A stretch of DNA of 64,000 nucleotides from Ascidia mentula (lineage: Eukaryota > Chordata > Ascidiacea > Phlebobranchia > Ascidiidae). The stretch spans positions 3,286,001-3,350,000 of the forward strand of contig OX387203.1 of the NCBI GenBank assembly GCA_947561715.1, in the 5' to 3' direction. The position numbers and the translations under genes are program-made. Below, one piece after another: positions 48,258-60,782 of the stretch. Each line of letters opens with the position of its first letter. Positions within the stretch are counted from its first letter, which is position 1. Under the pieces are notes generated by a model. That model was not told the DNA's origin. It did no database searches and saw only the letters and a program-made list of their open reading frames with translations.

Positions 48258-48826
48258 TTGTTCGCTGTGGCACCCGTTGTTGAAATGTGTTTCGTTCGCT
48301 ATGGCACCGGTGGTTGGTATGTATTTCGTTCGCTGTGGCACCGGTTGTTGGTATGTATTTCGTTCGCTGTGGCACCGGTGGTTGGTATGTATTTCGTTTG
48401 CTGTGGCACGGGTTGTTGGTATGTATTTCGTTCGCTGTGGCACGGGTTGTTAGTATGTATTTCGTTCGCTGTGGCACCGGTGGTTGGTATGTATTTCGTT
48501 CGCTGTGGCACCGGTGCTTGGTATGTATTTCGTTCGCTGTGGCACCGGTTGTTGGTATGTATTTCGTTCGCTGTGGCACGGGTGGTTGGTATGTATTTCG
48601 TTCGCTGTGGCACCGGTGGTTGGTATGTATTTCGTTCGCTGTGGCACGGGTGGTTGGTATGTATTTCGTTCGCTGTGGCACCGGTAGTTGGTATGTATTT
48701 CGTTCGCTGTGGCACCGGTGGTTGGTATGTATTTCGTTCGCTGTGGCACGGGTGGTTGGTATGTATTTCGTTCGCTGTGGCACCGGTTGTTGGTATGTAT
48801 TTCGTTCGCTGTGGCATTGGTGGTTG
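48258..48826. repeat. 34-bp minisatellite in left transposon copy
   Basis: About 17 copies of a 34-bp unit containing TATGTATTTCGTTCGCTGTG, with two main variants (GGTGGTTGG and GGTTGTTGG). It stays open in several frames on both strands because three units make 102 bases without stops; these frames are not genes. Confidence 0.95.
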
Positions 48827-49054
48827 TGATGTTGAAACACCAAAATATACTTATGAATCCACAGTAAAGTTGGTGCTATAACTTGAAATTTTACGGAGGT
48901 ATAGATAGTAAAATGTAGGCAAGTTTTGACAGTATGATTTGGTAAATTACCCCAAAAAACATTGTAACATATACATACATTTTGCCGTAAAATTTACGGG
49001 ACGGGTTTGTCTTTTTACTGACAGTAGTTTTTACTGTAAAATTTTTTAACAGTG

Positions 49055-50363
49055 TGCGAAACAAACTTTAGTCACAAGCTCATCACAACTTTACATCAGA
49101 CAACGAAGTGCGCCATTCGTGCAATGTAGCTACGTCATAGATTTCTAGAATATAATATCCCCGTGTTTCATAAATGCACGTACGATTGCACACGATGACT
49201 ACAACCACTCATCAGTTTTTCAGCCAAAGAATGTGGACATTAATACGGCCCTATTTTTATAACCTTAAAAGTCCTGCACGTAAAGACAGTGTGTAACACA
49301 GTTGTAATTCAAGTCATTTAAAATGCACACGGATTATTCCAGTGCGGATATACTGGAAGAAGCAGTGCTATTGGTAGCCCACTATAAAACTGTAACCATG
49401 TATAGAAAACGACACGAATTGCTGTTATAGGCAAACCAAACGCAAGTGTGGCCAACACTTGTTACAATATATCTATATGGATAATTTTTTGTTAGTTCTT
49501 GCTGCTTGGTTTCAAAATGCGAGTGGTTTTAGTGGTCCTGGTACGACTTGTTGGCCTAAATACGTCACACTTTCATGTCATGAAGCAAATTGGACATGGA
49601 TATTAGGAAGAAATGTATAACAATGCGATTTAGCTGTGGGTGTGCCAAAACAGAAAAGAATAAGACTTGATTGTCACAAATTTTCTACGGTTTTTCAAGT
49701 AGGAAATCTATTACCTGAATAATTCTGTTTTGGGGCGCATTATGGTCTCATTACACCCTGTAGCTAAGTGTTTCCCAACCGGCGGTACGCGTACCATACC
49801 ACTAGTGGTGCGCGAACACCTTTCGGTAATTTGTGGATAGGCTAAAGTTCGAATTTAAAAAATCGTAAGTGATCTCAAAATATTTGCTAATTCATCCCCT
49901 AGGTTATTTTGTAACACTCAACTAGGTGGTACGCGTCGAAATTGTTTTACCTCCAAGTGGGACGCAACCACAAAAAGGTTGGGGATCACTGCTGTAGCTG
50001 AACGCTTTTTTTCAAGGGTAGTTGATGCTTTTTTGGTCAAAATATTGACTAACCAGGGGAACAAATGCCCCCATGGGGGTGGCTAAACCATTTTTCTAGT
50101 GACTAATTTTGATCAAAATTTGTATATGTGGGATGGATCTTTCATAAAATCAAGAATGATTGGCCACTTAAACGATTCATTTTTCCACAAATACAGCCTA
50201 AATTTTGTGCACCATTTTCACCAAACCGAAAAATTGAGAAATACCAATATGCGTCCTTAATATGACTGGTGACACCATGAACCAATACCATTGATGTTGC
50301 CTTGATATGTTGTTGTCTGTGAAAATTGCATTGGCTACTTATTGCACATTTTCATCTTAATTA
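49055..50363. other. Spacer between the two transposon copies
   Basis: 1.3 kb without a gene I can support. It contains the hAT-type MITE at 49766-49991. The flanks of the two transposons within it differ, so they are separate insertions. Confidence 0.6.
49766..49991. mobile_element. hAT-type MITE with 8-bp target duplication
   Basis: The terminal inverted repeats are AAGTGTTTCCCAACC and GGTTGGGGATCACTG, a typical hAT end (CAGTG...CCCCAACC). The perfect 8-bp direct repeat CTGTAGCT flanks both sides (49758-49765 and 49992-49999). No coding capacity. Confidence 0.88.
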
Positions 50364-50591
50364 CACTGTTAAAAAATTTTACAGTAAAAACTACTGTCAG
50401 TAAAAAGACGAACCCGTCCCGTAAATTTTACGGCAAAATGTATGTATATGTTACAATGTTTTTTGGGGTAATTTACCAAATCATACTGTCAAAACTTGCC
50501 TACATTTTACTATCTATACCTCCGTAAAATTTCAAGTTATAGCACCAACTTTACTGTGGATTCATAAGTATATTTTGGTGTTTCAACATCA

Positions 50592-51197
50592 CAACCACCA
50601 ATGCCACAGCGAACGAAATACATACCAACCACCGGTGCCACAGCGAACGAAATACATACCAACCACCCGTGCCACAGCGAACGAAGTACATACCAACAAC
50701 CCGTGCCACAGCGAACGAAATACATACCAACAACCGGTGCCACAGCGAACGAAATACATACCAACCACCGGTGCCACAGCGAACGAAATACATACCAACC
50801 ACCGGTGCCACAGCGAACGAAATACATACCAACAACCCGTGCCACAGCGAACGAAATACATACCAACAACCGGTGCCACAGCGAACGAAATACATACCAA
50901 CCACCGGTGCCACAGCGAACGAAATGCATACCAACAACCCGTGCCACAGCGAACGAAATACATACCAACAACCCGTGCCACAGCGAACGAAATACATACT
51001 AACCACCGGTGACACAGCGAACGAAATACATACCAACAACCCGTGCCACAGCGAACGAAATACATACTAACCACCGGTGCCACAGCGAACGAAATACATA
51101 CTAACAACCCGTGCCACAGCGAACGAAATACATACTAACAACCCGTGCCACAGCGAACGAAATACATACCAACCACCGGTGCCACAGCGAACAAAAT
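50592..51197. repeat. 34-bp minisatellite in right transposon copy
   Basis: About 18 copies of the same unit as 48258-48826, reverse-complemented, with a different order of unit variants. It therefore changed after the two copies separated. Confidence 0.95.
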
Positions 51198-51219
51198 AAT
51201 CACCTAATTTTACAGATAA

Positions 51220-52425
51220 TTATGCTTCAGTGTCATTTCCCAGAAGCTTTGCAAGCTTTAAAATCTTGGAATTAACTCCTGAGAACCTCCTTTTTTTGGT
51301 GGATTTTGCACCAGGTGCATTAATCTTGAAGATAAATCTACATGATCAACAAAATTTGTCACAAACTTCAGACTAAATGATTTTAAGTATCATACCTTTG
51401 TAAGAACTCCATAGTGAGTTCACCATACTTGGGATAACTTATATTAAACACATAGTATGTTGCAAAAAGGCAGACCAAGGCCACAAAAAAGTTTTCTGTT
51501 GAGCATACAATATTTTTTTCGGCTGCAACACATATCTTTTTGCTGGAGGACGGAGAGCTACCTGTAAAATCAAATCTCATAACAAAAGAAAGTAATCTTG
51601 GAAATGGCTTACATACCAAATATGATCAAAAATGGTGTGGGTGGAATTTCTCCCAAAATGTCGTCCATCATAAATTCATCCTATATACAAAATTGCATTA
51701 TATACATGTAAGCAATAAAGTAAGTTTGTACTTCACATGTTACATAAAACTAAATTTGTCCAGGTACAATTCAATTTGAACTTGACATGGTCAATTATTT
51801 TATCTGAACCATAAACAAGTTTCAAATGTTTTAATTATAAATACCATGTAGCATTTAATTAATGCATGTTGTTCCTCGTTGAAATAGGCTGTCAGCAATG
51901 CCAAAACTTCCATTGTTTTAGGACTTTTTTCCTCTAATTGAACACATTGATCTTTAATGTCTTTATACACTGCTTTTATTGGAAGTTTTGAAGAAAACTT
52001 CAGTGCCCTACAAAAGATGCACTGAATAGACTGGTTAAAGGATAAAAATGTCTGCTGGAAATTACTTGTATATTTGCTGACTTCGTTTCCTCACATCTGT
52101 CGGAAGTCGTTTAAAGGTGTCATGAGTCTGCATTAGCTGATCATAATGTTGCAAAAGATATTGGGGTTTGCTTAAAAATGGCCAATCCTCCATAACTGTT
52201 TTAATTGTGTTACCATCGTTTATACTCTTCCTTTGTTGACCAAAAGTACTTTTCATTAACCTGCCAACTTGTTCAATATCTTTGTCAACTTTTTTAAATT
52301 CATTTAAAAGCCATGTTTTGGCGGTTGTATCGGATACATCTACATCGGGCTTCCAATTTACCACTCCATATGGCTGCAATTACTTGACAATTCGGGTAAA
52401 ACTCTCAGTAAGTTAGCATTCATTT
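51220..52425 (-). pseudogene. SAMD3-like gene remnant in right copy
   Basis: Keeps the start of the SAM exon (up to L-P-E-L-S-S-N) and, after the deletion, everything from Q-P-Y-G-V-V-N-W-K-P to the end. The junction near 52377 shifts the frame. The later exons match the left copy almost base for base. Confidence 0.75.
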
Positions 52426-52480
52426 TGTCACCTATAAAAAGTACGAATTTTTTTTGGATGCTATTGCAAAACAATTTCAC

Positions 52481-53166
52481 TTAAAGTACAGATTGTTTCA
52501 GCGGAAATATTTTAGCACCATTAACATTATAAATAAAGAATGGAGCATGTGAAGGCAGTGTGTGTACAGACACACAACATATTTCAGATAGCTGGGGTGA
52601 AATAGTATAAACACCATAGTGAGGATAACAACATGCCAGGTGTTTGCGGACAATGCAATGTAAACTGCCTTCATGAATGAATAAGCCAATCAAAAGACCC
52701 AATTGCAGGTCAAGGTTGACTTTAGAAATTATTACATACATATTGATTTGGAACAGTGTGCAATTAAATTTCGCCGATTTCACAAATACACACTTTAGAG
52801 CATCAACTCCAAAATTCTTTACAGCATCAATTATTTCCTGTGGATATGATACATTTCCACACACAATTTCAACCTCAGGACCAAAATAACCACATTCAAG
52901 TAAGCATGATTGAAGCAACTGGTGGCTGTGTGATAATGAGTAACAAACATTTTTAAAAATTTTAGAGTGTCGTATTATTCGTTTGAAATATGAATGCTTG
53001 CTTTCAAACCTCAAAGTTGAATAATACACCAATGGGCCAAACTGCAATATAGCCCATGAATAATGAAGCATATAATGATGCTTCGGACGAAGTGCTACAT
53101 GTAAAGTTTGAAACCATGACCATTCCTTTTTTAACCAGCAAAAATTCTAAGAAACTTAACAGTAGC
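52481..53166 (-). pseudogene. Transposase remnant in right copy
   Basis: The first residues up to F-T-C are joined out of frame near 53095 to the part that begins at the H-H-Y-M-L-H motif; the last 196 codons remain open to the original stop. The first finger is cut and the two Asp motifs are absent, so it cannot be active. Confidence 0.8.
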
Positions 53167-53746
53167 TGTAATCTGTTACAAAACATATCTTTATAAATTA
53201 CACTACGAAGTACAAATAGTGCTACTCACCAACAACTTCCAACCATCGGAAAACAAAACCAGAAGACCACGCCAAGTCTTTCCCGCCGAAGCTTACATTG
53301 ACCCCTCACCTATAATTACGTCATACGGAACATAGAAACATTTGACGGATGAGTCAAAGTGCTAGGATAACTAAAAACGCACCGTGCTAACAGTACTGAC
53401 TACATTAGCAGTATTGTCTCCATTAAAAAAGAGAAATATCCAATTATTTTCAACAATATCGCCATAAAAGCAAAAAAGTTTGACCAGGTGTAATTATTTT
53501 CTTGTTCGGATCGGACAGTTTGAATCTGACCGGAAGTATTTAAAACAGTAAAAAAATGAATCTGTCTGCCAAAACAACAATAAATTGGATGAAATATACT
53601 TTAGCAGACTGCTATAAACAATACGAGAATCTCCCGTAAAATATAATATAATTCACTGGTTATATGCTGTAAAATGTTTTACAAATATGTTTCGTAAAAT
53701 TTTACGGCGTCGAAAGCGGTAAAATTTACGAAAATTTTTAACAGTG

Positions 53747-55527
53747 TAGTTTACAATATAAATAGACAACTTAATTGTTTTGTTTTTTTTGATCAATCCA
53801 CGTTTTCGTGTTTTTTTTCGCAACACAATATGCGATATGACCTATCGTAACAAACACCATGCTGCAACGCACTCGTGTTTTACCATCAACAACAGCAATG
53901 GCTGCAAAACGGCATGGATTTTCAAACGTACTTCGTTCTAATATGTTTTTGAGGCTTCATACTGTAGTGCAAACAACATAGTTCAAAATTATTTGCTTTA
54001 CAGACAATTCTTCCATTGCAGTAGGCTGCAGAACACATCAGCTATTTAGGCCTGAGCAACAATGTGTTTGAGTTGTTGGCGTGCATAACGTTTGGCTATA
54101 CACCGTACATGTGATGAAACAAGGTATTTCGCCTGGTAGGCGGTTTATTGATAAAAAAAGACACGCGAAGCGAACGGGGAAGGCGAATGTACAAAAGTAT
54201 AATACAAAAATGCTGCAGGTTGATGTGACCTGAAGTAAGCAAGTGTCAAAGCAGAGCCTTTGCCACCAAATTTTGAGTTTACCACGCAGCTATCTGCAAG
54301 ATATAATGCAGCTTAACGACTAAAATATGTGAAATCCTGTTGCCAGTATTCAAACGACCGCGTCATCCAATAGGGGAACAGTGACGAGGTTGTCGGGTTC
54401 AAATTCCACTTCACTGTGTAGTGGGACGTTGTTTTGATATTGCTCGTTCTTTTGCGTGTTGATTTGATTCTGCACAAAAAGTGACGAAGATAAAATGTTG
54501 TGGTTCATTTGCGTGAATTTTGTTAGGGAAATGTTGCCACGAGTGTTGGAAAGCAGGATTTAAAATACGCTTTAGAAAAAACATAGAAATAAAAAGAATA
54601 GAAAAATACAAATAAAAAACAATAGCCTAGATTACAGTATAGAACTAAATATCATGAAAATAACACAATCCCCATATAAGCGTCACAGTTAAACGAGCTA
54701 AGGCTAATAAATGCGCTATGTAGGCTATCAGTATACTGAATTAACTTTTAAAGATTCTTAACACGATCCAGCTGTGTGTAAAATATTGTCCTAACGAGCA
54801 ACGTGACTGTCACAAAGGGTAAAGCGATATTTTTGCCCTGGACCCTTTCCAAAGTTGCCTCTAAAACGGAAACTCGTAATTACAAAGCTTCCCTTAAATG
54901 TCGATCTTAGCATAGCCATCCATCTAACGCGGCCGCCAGTAACCTTACATAGTCATGTGCCGCGAGAATATTGCTTTAATTCCATTAAGGTACGAACATC
55001 TAACATTTTTATAATCGGACAGCCAGATTTTTTGAGGTCATGAGTAAAAAAGCACCTGCCATCTTTCCTTATGCGTGCCTGGCTTGAAAATCCTATTGGT
55101 TTTATTGGTGCCCATGTCATTTTGTTTCTAGTAGTTCTTGTCCATACCGAGGTAGTTTATTATGTAAAAACCAAGCGATTTGATGATGAATTAACGTGAT
55201 TTGCTTAGCGGACAACGACAAGTTTGACGAGTTCATGAGGGGATTAGGGCGAATCGTGGGTGACGATGCTCACGACAAATGACTCCACACATATAACCCA
55301 TTTTAAAACGTGATATTAGTAAATGGCGTTGATTGCGATTCGGGGTCAAGTTTCATGAATGCAGGAGATCCTAAATTGCAACAAAATTGCAAACGGCCGC
55401 ATTAATAACGCAGAAAAGGTCTAAATATTTTCTGAGCCTCATAGTTTTGGGATAAAAAGTTTACTAAAATGCGCGAATTACACGAAAAAAAATTCATATT
55501 ATTTTAACTCATAAACATACAGGCTCT
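53747..55527. other. Intergenic, between the transposon and the activin receptor gene
   Basis: 1.8 kb with no open frame, RNA gene or repeat that I can support. Confidence 0.5.
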
Positions 55528-58500
55528 TTAAAAGTGCTTTAAACTGACCTGCAATTCAGTATTTAATAATGGTTGGACTGCTGGCAGTGAGTCCGTTATC
55601 ACATTTGTGTTCAAAACGTTGGGATAGCACTCAATTTGAGTGGGAGTCGTTTTGCTTCTGATAACTTCAATCCTCTCCTCCACGCATCCTGCAGAAAGTC
55701 TTGCTTCTGCATCTGAGTCCCAGCAGTCATCCATTGTCTCACACAAGACACCAAACACCTGAAGGTAGAAAAATATGCGTTGAGGTTCTTCAGGTAAAAT
55801 TGGCCCCGTTTTTGCTGGGTTTTCATTTTGAACCTTGTGATGAAACAGGTTTATGCGAAAAGCATTCAAGAATTCATATTTTGTGTACTAAATATTGTAT
55901 AATAAAATCGCTAATCGTTTCAATAAATGTCTTCAACGCTTACATAGATCAAGAAAAACTGAATCGTATTTCGTCACTACTTAAAAATTGTAATAAAGCT
56001 TTCAAAAAGTTTTATGTGTGTTTCTTAAGTGAGGATTTAGAATGTTCTATTTTATTAAATCAGTTTTTCTTGATCTATGCAAGAGTTAAGGCCTTATAAA
56101 AATGCTCCGATAAAATGACGAGGCCATATCGCTACTACTTGCGCTGAGCTAAAGTCTGGTATTTCAGACGTAATGGCTGCACATAACAAGTTATTACACG
56201 AGACAAACAAAAACTAATTGTCCATACGTCACTTGCGATTTGAATCAGATCACACAGGAAATGCTTGGGACAGGGAAACGTGCAATGTTTAAATAATCGT
56301 AGGCCACCCTATTGAGGCAATCTACATACGTGATTTTCATGTTTTGCAGACATATAAAGAACATAGTTCGCACTGACTCAAGGTCTGAATAGTGCACAGA
56401 CTTTAGTTACCATATTTCTTTATTGTAAAACCATCATTTGTAGACGAAACTTTATAAGAGTTCAATTGTTTTATTTGCATACCAAAAATTTGCATTCTAT
56501 TTGCATACCACAATTTATATTTGTACACACATACATCTGTTTATTTAAAGTACATTTTTTCACAATTTAAAAATAAATAGGTGATAATATTACCTTGTGT
56601 TGCCTCCAGCTGGAAGTAATAAAAGGTCGCATCTTTTTTTCTGCAACATAATCCTGCATCTCTTCAAGTGTGGGATTTTGTCCAAGTTCTTCCTCGTACG
56701 GCATCATGTAAGTTTTGCTTGGCCCACCTGGCATTATATATATGTTGATCACAAAGAAACAATGCTTTCTTACAAACATTACATCTATTAAATGCAGTTA
56801 ACGGACACAAGTAACTGTTTTCTTCTCTACATATATATACATTAAAGTAGACTATAAAAATATATACATTATTTGCTATTTTGCAGTACCTTTTTATACA
56901 AACAACTTTCAAAGAAGCATCTGACTCTTTCTGGACTTGCTGAATGTGTACAAATATTTTTGCACTTCACAACAACTGAAAATCTGAACTTACGGCTGCC
57001 AGTGTGCAAAAATCACACATTCATGTTTTAATCAAAAAACCTGTTACACAACACCACCCATCTGATGTAGTCCTGAAGACTTTAACTTTCCAACTTCTAA
57101 GAATTGACAACAACAGAATTTCATAAATCTCATTGGCACAAGCTTTTGTTTTCAAACTGCTGCCACCATCCATTAGTTGACAATAATCCTACAAACTTAT
57201 TAAACCTGACATATTCTTAAATTTCTGCAAAGCTGTCCAAATACTACACAAACACGAAACACTAGACTTTGAATATCATAACCACTCACCTTCCTTACTT
57301 TAAAATACTAATTATTTTCTTTCCTTGCTGCCTTGTCTTGCTCAATGTGAAACAATTAATATTTTGCCTTACCTGGAATAGCAGTGCATCTTGTGCATAC
57401 CTCCCACATTATGAGAGCGCATGCATACATATCAATGCGAAGAAAAGCATCTCGATGAAAGCTAATGGCTCCCTCCAATATTTCGGGGGCCATGTATCTT
57501 CTTGTACCAACCTGTTCAACCAATCACACAGAAATTAATTTGGGAACACAAAATTTACTTGCATATTTATACTCTATTGACTCATATCTGTTAGAATGAT
57601 AAAAACCAATTAACATTCCATAGCGGAGTTTACCTCTGGAAAAAATTGTCAACACTTGTGTTTTACAGTGTATAAAAAATCATATTGTCCATAAAATAAG
57701 TGGGTCACCAAAACATATTCAGGTATAAGTAGGTAGTCGGTTAATGAATGTTGGACACCACTGCACTAAGTTATGTCCTTGTGTTGGTAAGAAGTCAGTA
57801 TTCTATATTAGTGAAGACATGAACATGTTATAACCTGTCCATGGCTGTCTCCGCTGTTTTCTCTTGGGTCAAACTTAACGGCTAAACCAAAGTCAGCAAT
57901 GCATGCTGTCAAGTCAGATTTGATAAGGATATTTTTGCTCTTTAAATCCCTGTGTGCAATGGCAGGTTTGTATCCATTTCTTGACCCTCTGTAACAATAA
58001 AATGCATTTTTGGATATTAAAAGATGGGATAGAGTGGTTTAGCCATCATGATGTCCAACCTAAAATGCTGTGTTGGGCCAACACTGATGTTTTTTTTTAA
58101 AATGGGCAGCACAAATCAATGTGTTTAATGAGAAAGTTGGCTTGCCATATTTCCCTAATGTTTCTTTGTTTTCCACTACCGTAATTAAGTTTTAGTGATT
58201 ATGCTGTCATACAAATGTATTATGACGTAACAAATTCATTTAATTACAATATTGCGCATTGGATTGCCAAGTGGGATTTCATAATTTTATCACTGATAAT
58301 CTACCTTATTATCATTTTAATACTATACCTGCACATAAAGTCTTTGTGGAGAAAGGAAAGACCAGAAGCCAGTGTTTTTAAAAACTTCAGAGCATTGTCC
58401 ATATTAAACGTTTCCACTTTAAGGTAGTCAGCCAATGATCCCTAAGCATAACAATATGTTTTTCGTAATTTCAGTGTTAATAATACAACGAAAATAAAAC

Positions 58501-60782
58501 TTGTTTGTGATATATTACAACAACAATGTCTACTGCTAAATTCTACTTGTGGGAGTTCCAAAAGCAGACAATTTTTTTTTTATGTTTAAGCCAGCTACCT
58601 TTTCGTGGAACTCTGTAATGAGCCACAGTTCAGCTTCCACTCCAACACCACGACTGGCTGCAGCAATAAAGTGGAGAATGTTCGGATGTTCGTGAAGCAA
58701 TTCGGTGCTGAAGATTTCCTGCTCGTTTTGCCACGACTTCTTGTCCTGAAATAAAAATACATGATAATATCTGTTTGTATGTGACAAGTATCAATAATGC
58801 AGGAAATGGACAAAAACAGTCAGGCTTTGTTCATAAAACCTCAAACAACCAAAAAATCCCACTATCAGACACACAAAAACAGATTTCGTTCCATGCATTT
58901 TACCAGAAATTTTTATGCTATCAGATGCAACGTTAAACCACAAAATACATAAATACATAATGGAACCAAGTGGTTGGGCATTAATTGTATGTGTATCCTA
59001 AAAAGAACTATTGTTTAAAGCTACCAATGTGTTTAAGTCCACAAAGTTTTAATCAATTATGGAATGTGACATCCATTGTTTTTATGTTGATGAAAAAACA
59101 ATGGGGGTGCCGTACCTGCATGTAGAAAATCTTCACTGCAACATGGCGATCTGGAAGCTGGGCTTTCCACACACACCCGTACCTTCCTCTAGCTTTGAGC
59201 TCAATAAGCTGTGGAAGTTCAAATTCAGGTGGTGCAAGTATTGACTGAACTGCTGTTGTAGTTGTGTCCGGAGTTTGCTGAAAAATTGCAACAAATGTTG
59301 TTTTATTGCATTATTATCATATTATTAAAAACTGTATATACAACTTTATTAAATATCAGGCCATCTTCCACAATCTACAAACTTTTACATGAAGATCGCT
59401 TTTCCAGTTCCAGGATATACAAATGATATAAAGCAGTAAATTTTGAAATATATATATATATGTATAATATACACAGTTGAACATACCACACTTGAAATTT
59501 CAATGCTATCAAATGGGTTCTTCTTCTTTTTGTGACAATAATAGGCAATCAGTATGACAATAATCATGACTGTTAATGGTGCAAGAACATAGGCAAGTAT
59601 ATGAAGTGTTTCATTTGTTTCAACAGGCTTTGTGTCGGGTGATTCTACAAACAAAGATGTGTTTTCAGGTATTTTCCTGTCATGAGATGCTATATAAGAA
59701 TACTAATAGTTAAAAAGAGGTTATACATAAATTTATTATGTATAGCGTTTATGTATCACACACCTAAATCTAACACCATACCATCTTCATCAGAGGGTAG
59801 GTCCAGGGTACTGAAGTGTTTGTTGCAGTTATCGTTTGAACAGCAACAGTAGAAGTATTTGTCACTTCTTCTGAAGTTGGAAACACAATCAATCCTATAA
59901 ACATACAACCCCTTCTAAGCGAAACACTTACACGTTTGAACAATGTCAAAATAAAAGCACAAATGCAAAATGCAAATCCCAACAACTAATTGATTTAATC
60001 AACAAATTTACTCTGAATGACATGGTTCCTGCTGGTCCCAGCAGCCTTTCCGAACAACTGTTATATTTCCAGTGTGATTGGTCCATAACACATAACAGTG
60101 ATCTGCATCTCCCATAAATTTGCAGGATTGGGTCCGGTTGCAAAAGTCATTATCTTTAAAATGCTGCATAACAAACTAGGTTTAGACAATATTCAGAATG
60201 ATTGACTGACTAAAACATCAACACAGTTTAACACATTAAAAAAAGTGTAACAAAATTTTATTAAACGTGATTTGCGGCACACATAATAAAGTAAATACAT
60301 ATGAAGCAATGGCAAGGTCTTATCTAAAATATTACCAATGTTGTAAAAATATAATTATACACCTTAATTCGATGTATTTCTAGGTTAAGTCAACACAGCA
60401 ATCATGCAGACAGCTCAATTGCTTGATATTTAGAAATACTTGCGGGAGAATAAACTATGTTATGTTATTAGATTGCTGTGTTGAACTTAACATAGAAATA
60501 TATATTGTGATGCAGTGAGCAATCGATAACCTGCAAGGGGACCTTGGTGCGAACTGATCCTAACTAGTTTATTATTCTGCATATATATACATCACAATTT
60601 TACTGCAAGGTTTGTTATGCGCATGTTATGCAAAACAAAAGGAGTATATATAACAACAAATCACCCACCTCCTGATTACAAGGGCTCTCCTCTGTCCATA
60701 CTTTTGAATAGTAATCACAAGTCGAAGGTTTTCCCCAAGCAATTCCAGCAACCAGCATCAAAATACAAATAATACCGTACAT
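55528..60782 (-). CDS. ACVR2: Activin receptor type II (Ser/Thr kinase)
   Basis: Eleven exons in transcript order: 60782-60669, 60163-60012, 59894-59782, 59644-59487, 59277-59116, 58745-58599, 58441-58329, 57988-57835, 57511-57373, 56727-56594, 55758-55528; 538 residues, frame closes. Signal peptide ([10 protein letters not shown]); Cys-rich three-finger ectodomain ([16 protein letters not shown]); one membrane helix ([12 protein letters not shown]); kinase with [15 protein letters not shown] (catalytic Lys), [11 protein letters not shown] and M-A-P-E-I-L. There is no GS box, as expected for a type II receptor. K-A-R-G-R-x-G-C-V-W-K-A-Q-L and [10 protein letters not shown] mark the ActRII rather than the BMPRII branch, and no long BMPRII tail exists. 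Type II receptors bind activin/BMP ligands and phosphorylate type I receptors. Confidence 0.93.
60376..60499. mobile_element. MITE-like inverted repeat in ACVR2 intron 1
   Basis: Arms of about 28 bases: ATTTCTAGGTTAAGTCAACA at the left and its near complement ending CTTAACATAGAAAT at the right (about 26 matches), 124 bp in all, with no coding capacity. Confidence 0.65.

Larger units (their letters stand above)
43217..49054 (+). mobile_element. Complete CACTG-ended DNA transposon (CMC/EnSpm-like), left copy
   Basis: The ends are inverted: CACTGTTAAAAATTTT at 43217 and AAAATTTTTTAACAGTG ending at 49054. TG flanks both sides, a possible 2-bp target duplication. The 5.84-kb element encodes an open 802-codon transposase, a multi-exon SAMD3-like gene and a 34-bp minisatellite near the right end. 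The terminal CACTG and the transposase motifs fit animal EnSpm/CACTA elements; the KDZ group is the main alternative. Its near identity to the right copy suggests recent activity. Confidence 0.8.
50364..53746 (-). mobile_element. CACTG-ended DNA transposon, right copy, internally deleted
   Basis: Same family as 43217-49054 in the opposite orientation; ends CACTGTTAAAAAATTTTA at 50364 and TTTTTAACAGTG ending at 53746, flanked by TA on both sides. Compared with the left copy about 1.7 kb of the transposase (left 43869-45572) and about 0.8 kb of the SAMD3-like gene (left 46285-47074) are missing. The remaining sequence is almost identical. Confidence 0.85.

Noticed and set aside
48243-48881. Long open frames on both strands across the 34-bp array (and again at 50537-51107)
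   Set aside because: They follow from a 34-bp tandem unit without stops; the translation is a simple repeat and the sequence is a minisatellite.
54370-54430. tRNA-like B box (GGGTTCAAATTCC)
   Set aside because: No A box at the right distance and no cloverleaf could be folded.
55701-56099. 132-codon open frame on the plus strand
   Set aside because: It overlaps ACVR2 exon 11 and the adjoining intron on the other strand and has no recognisable features.
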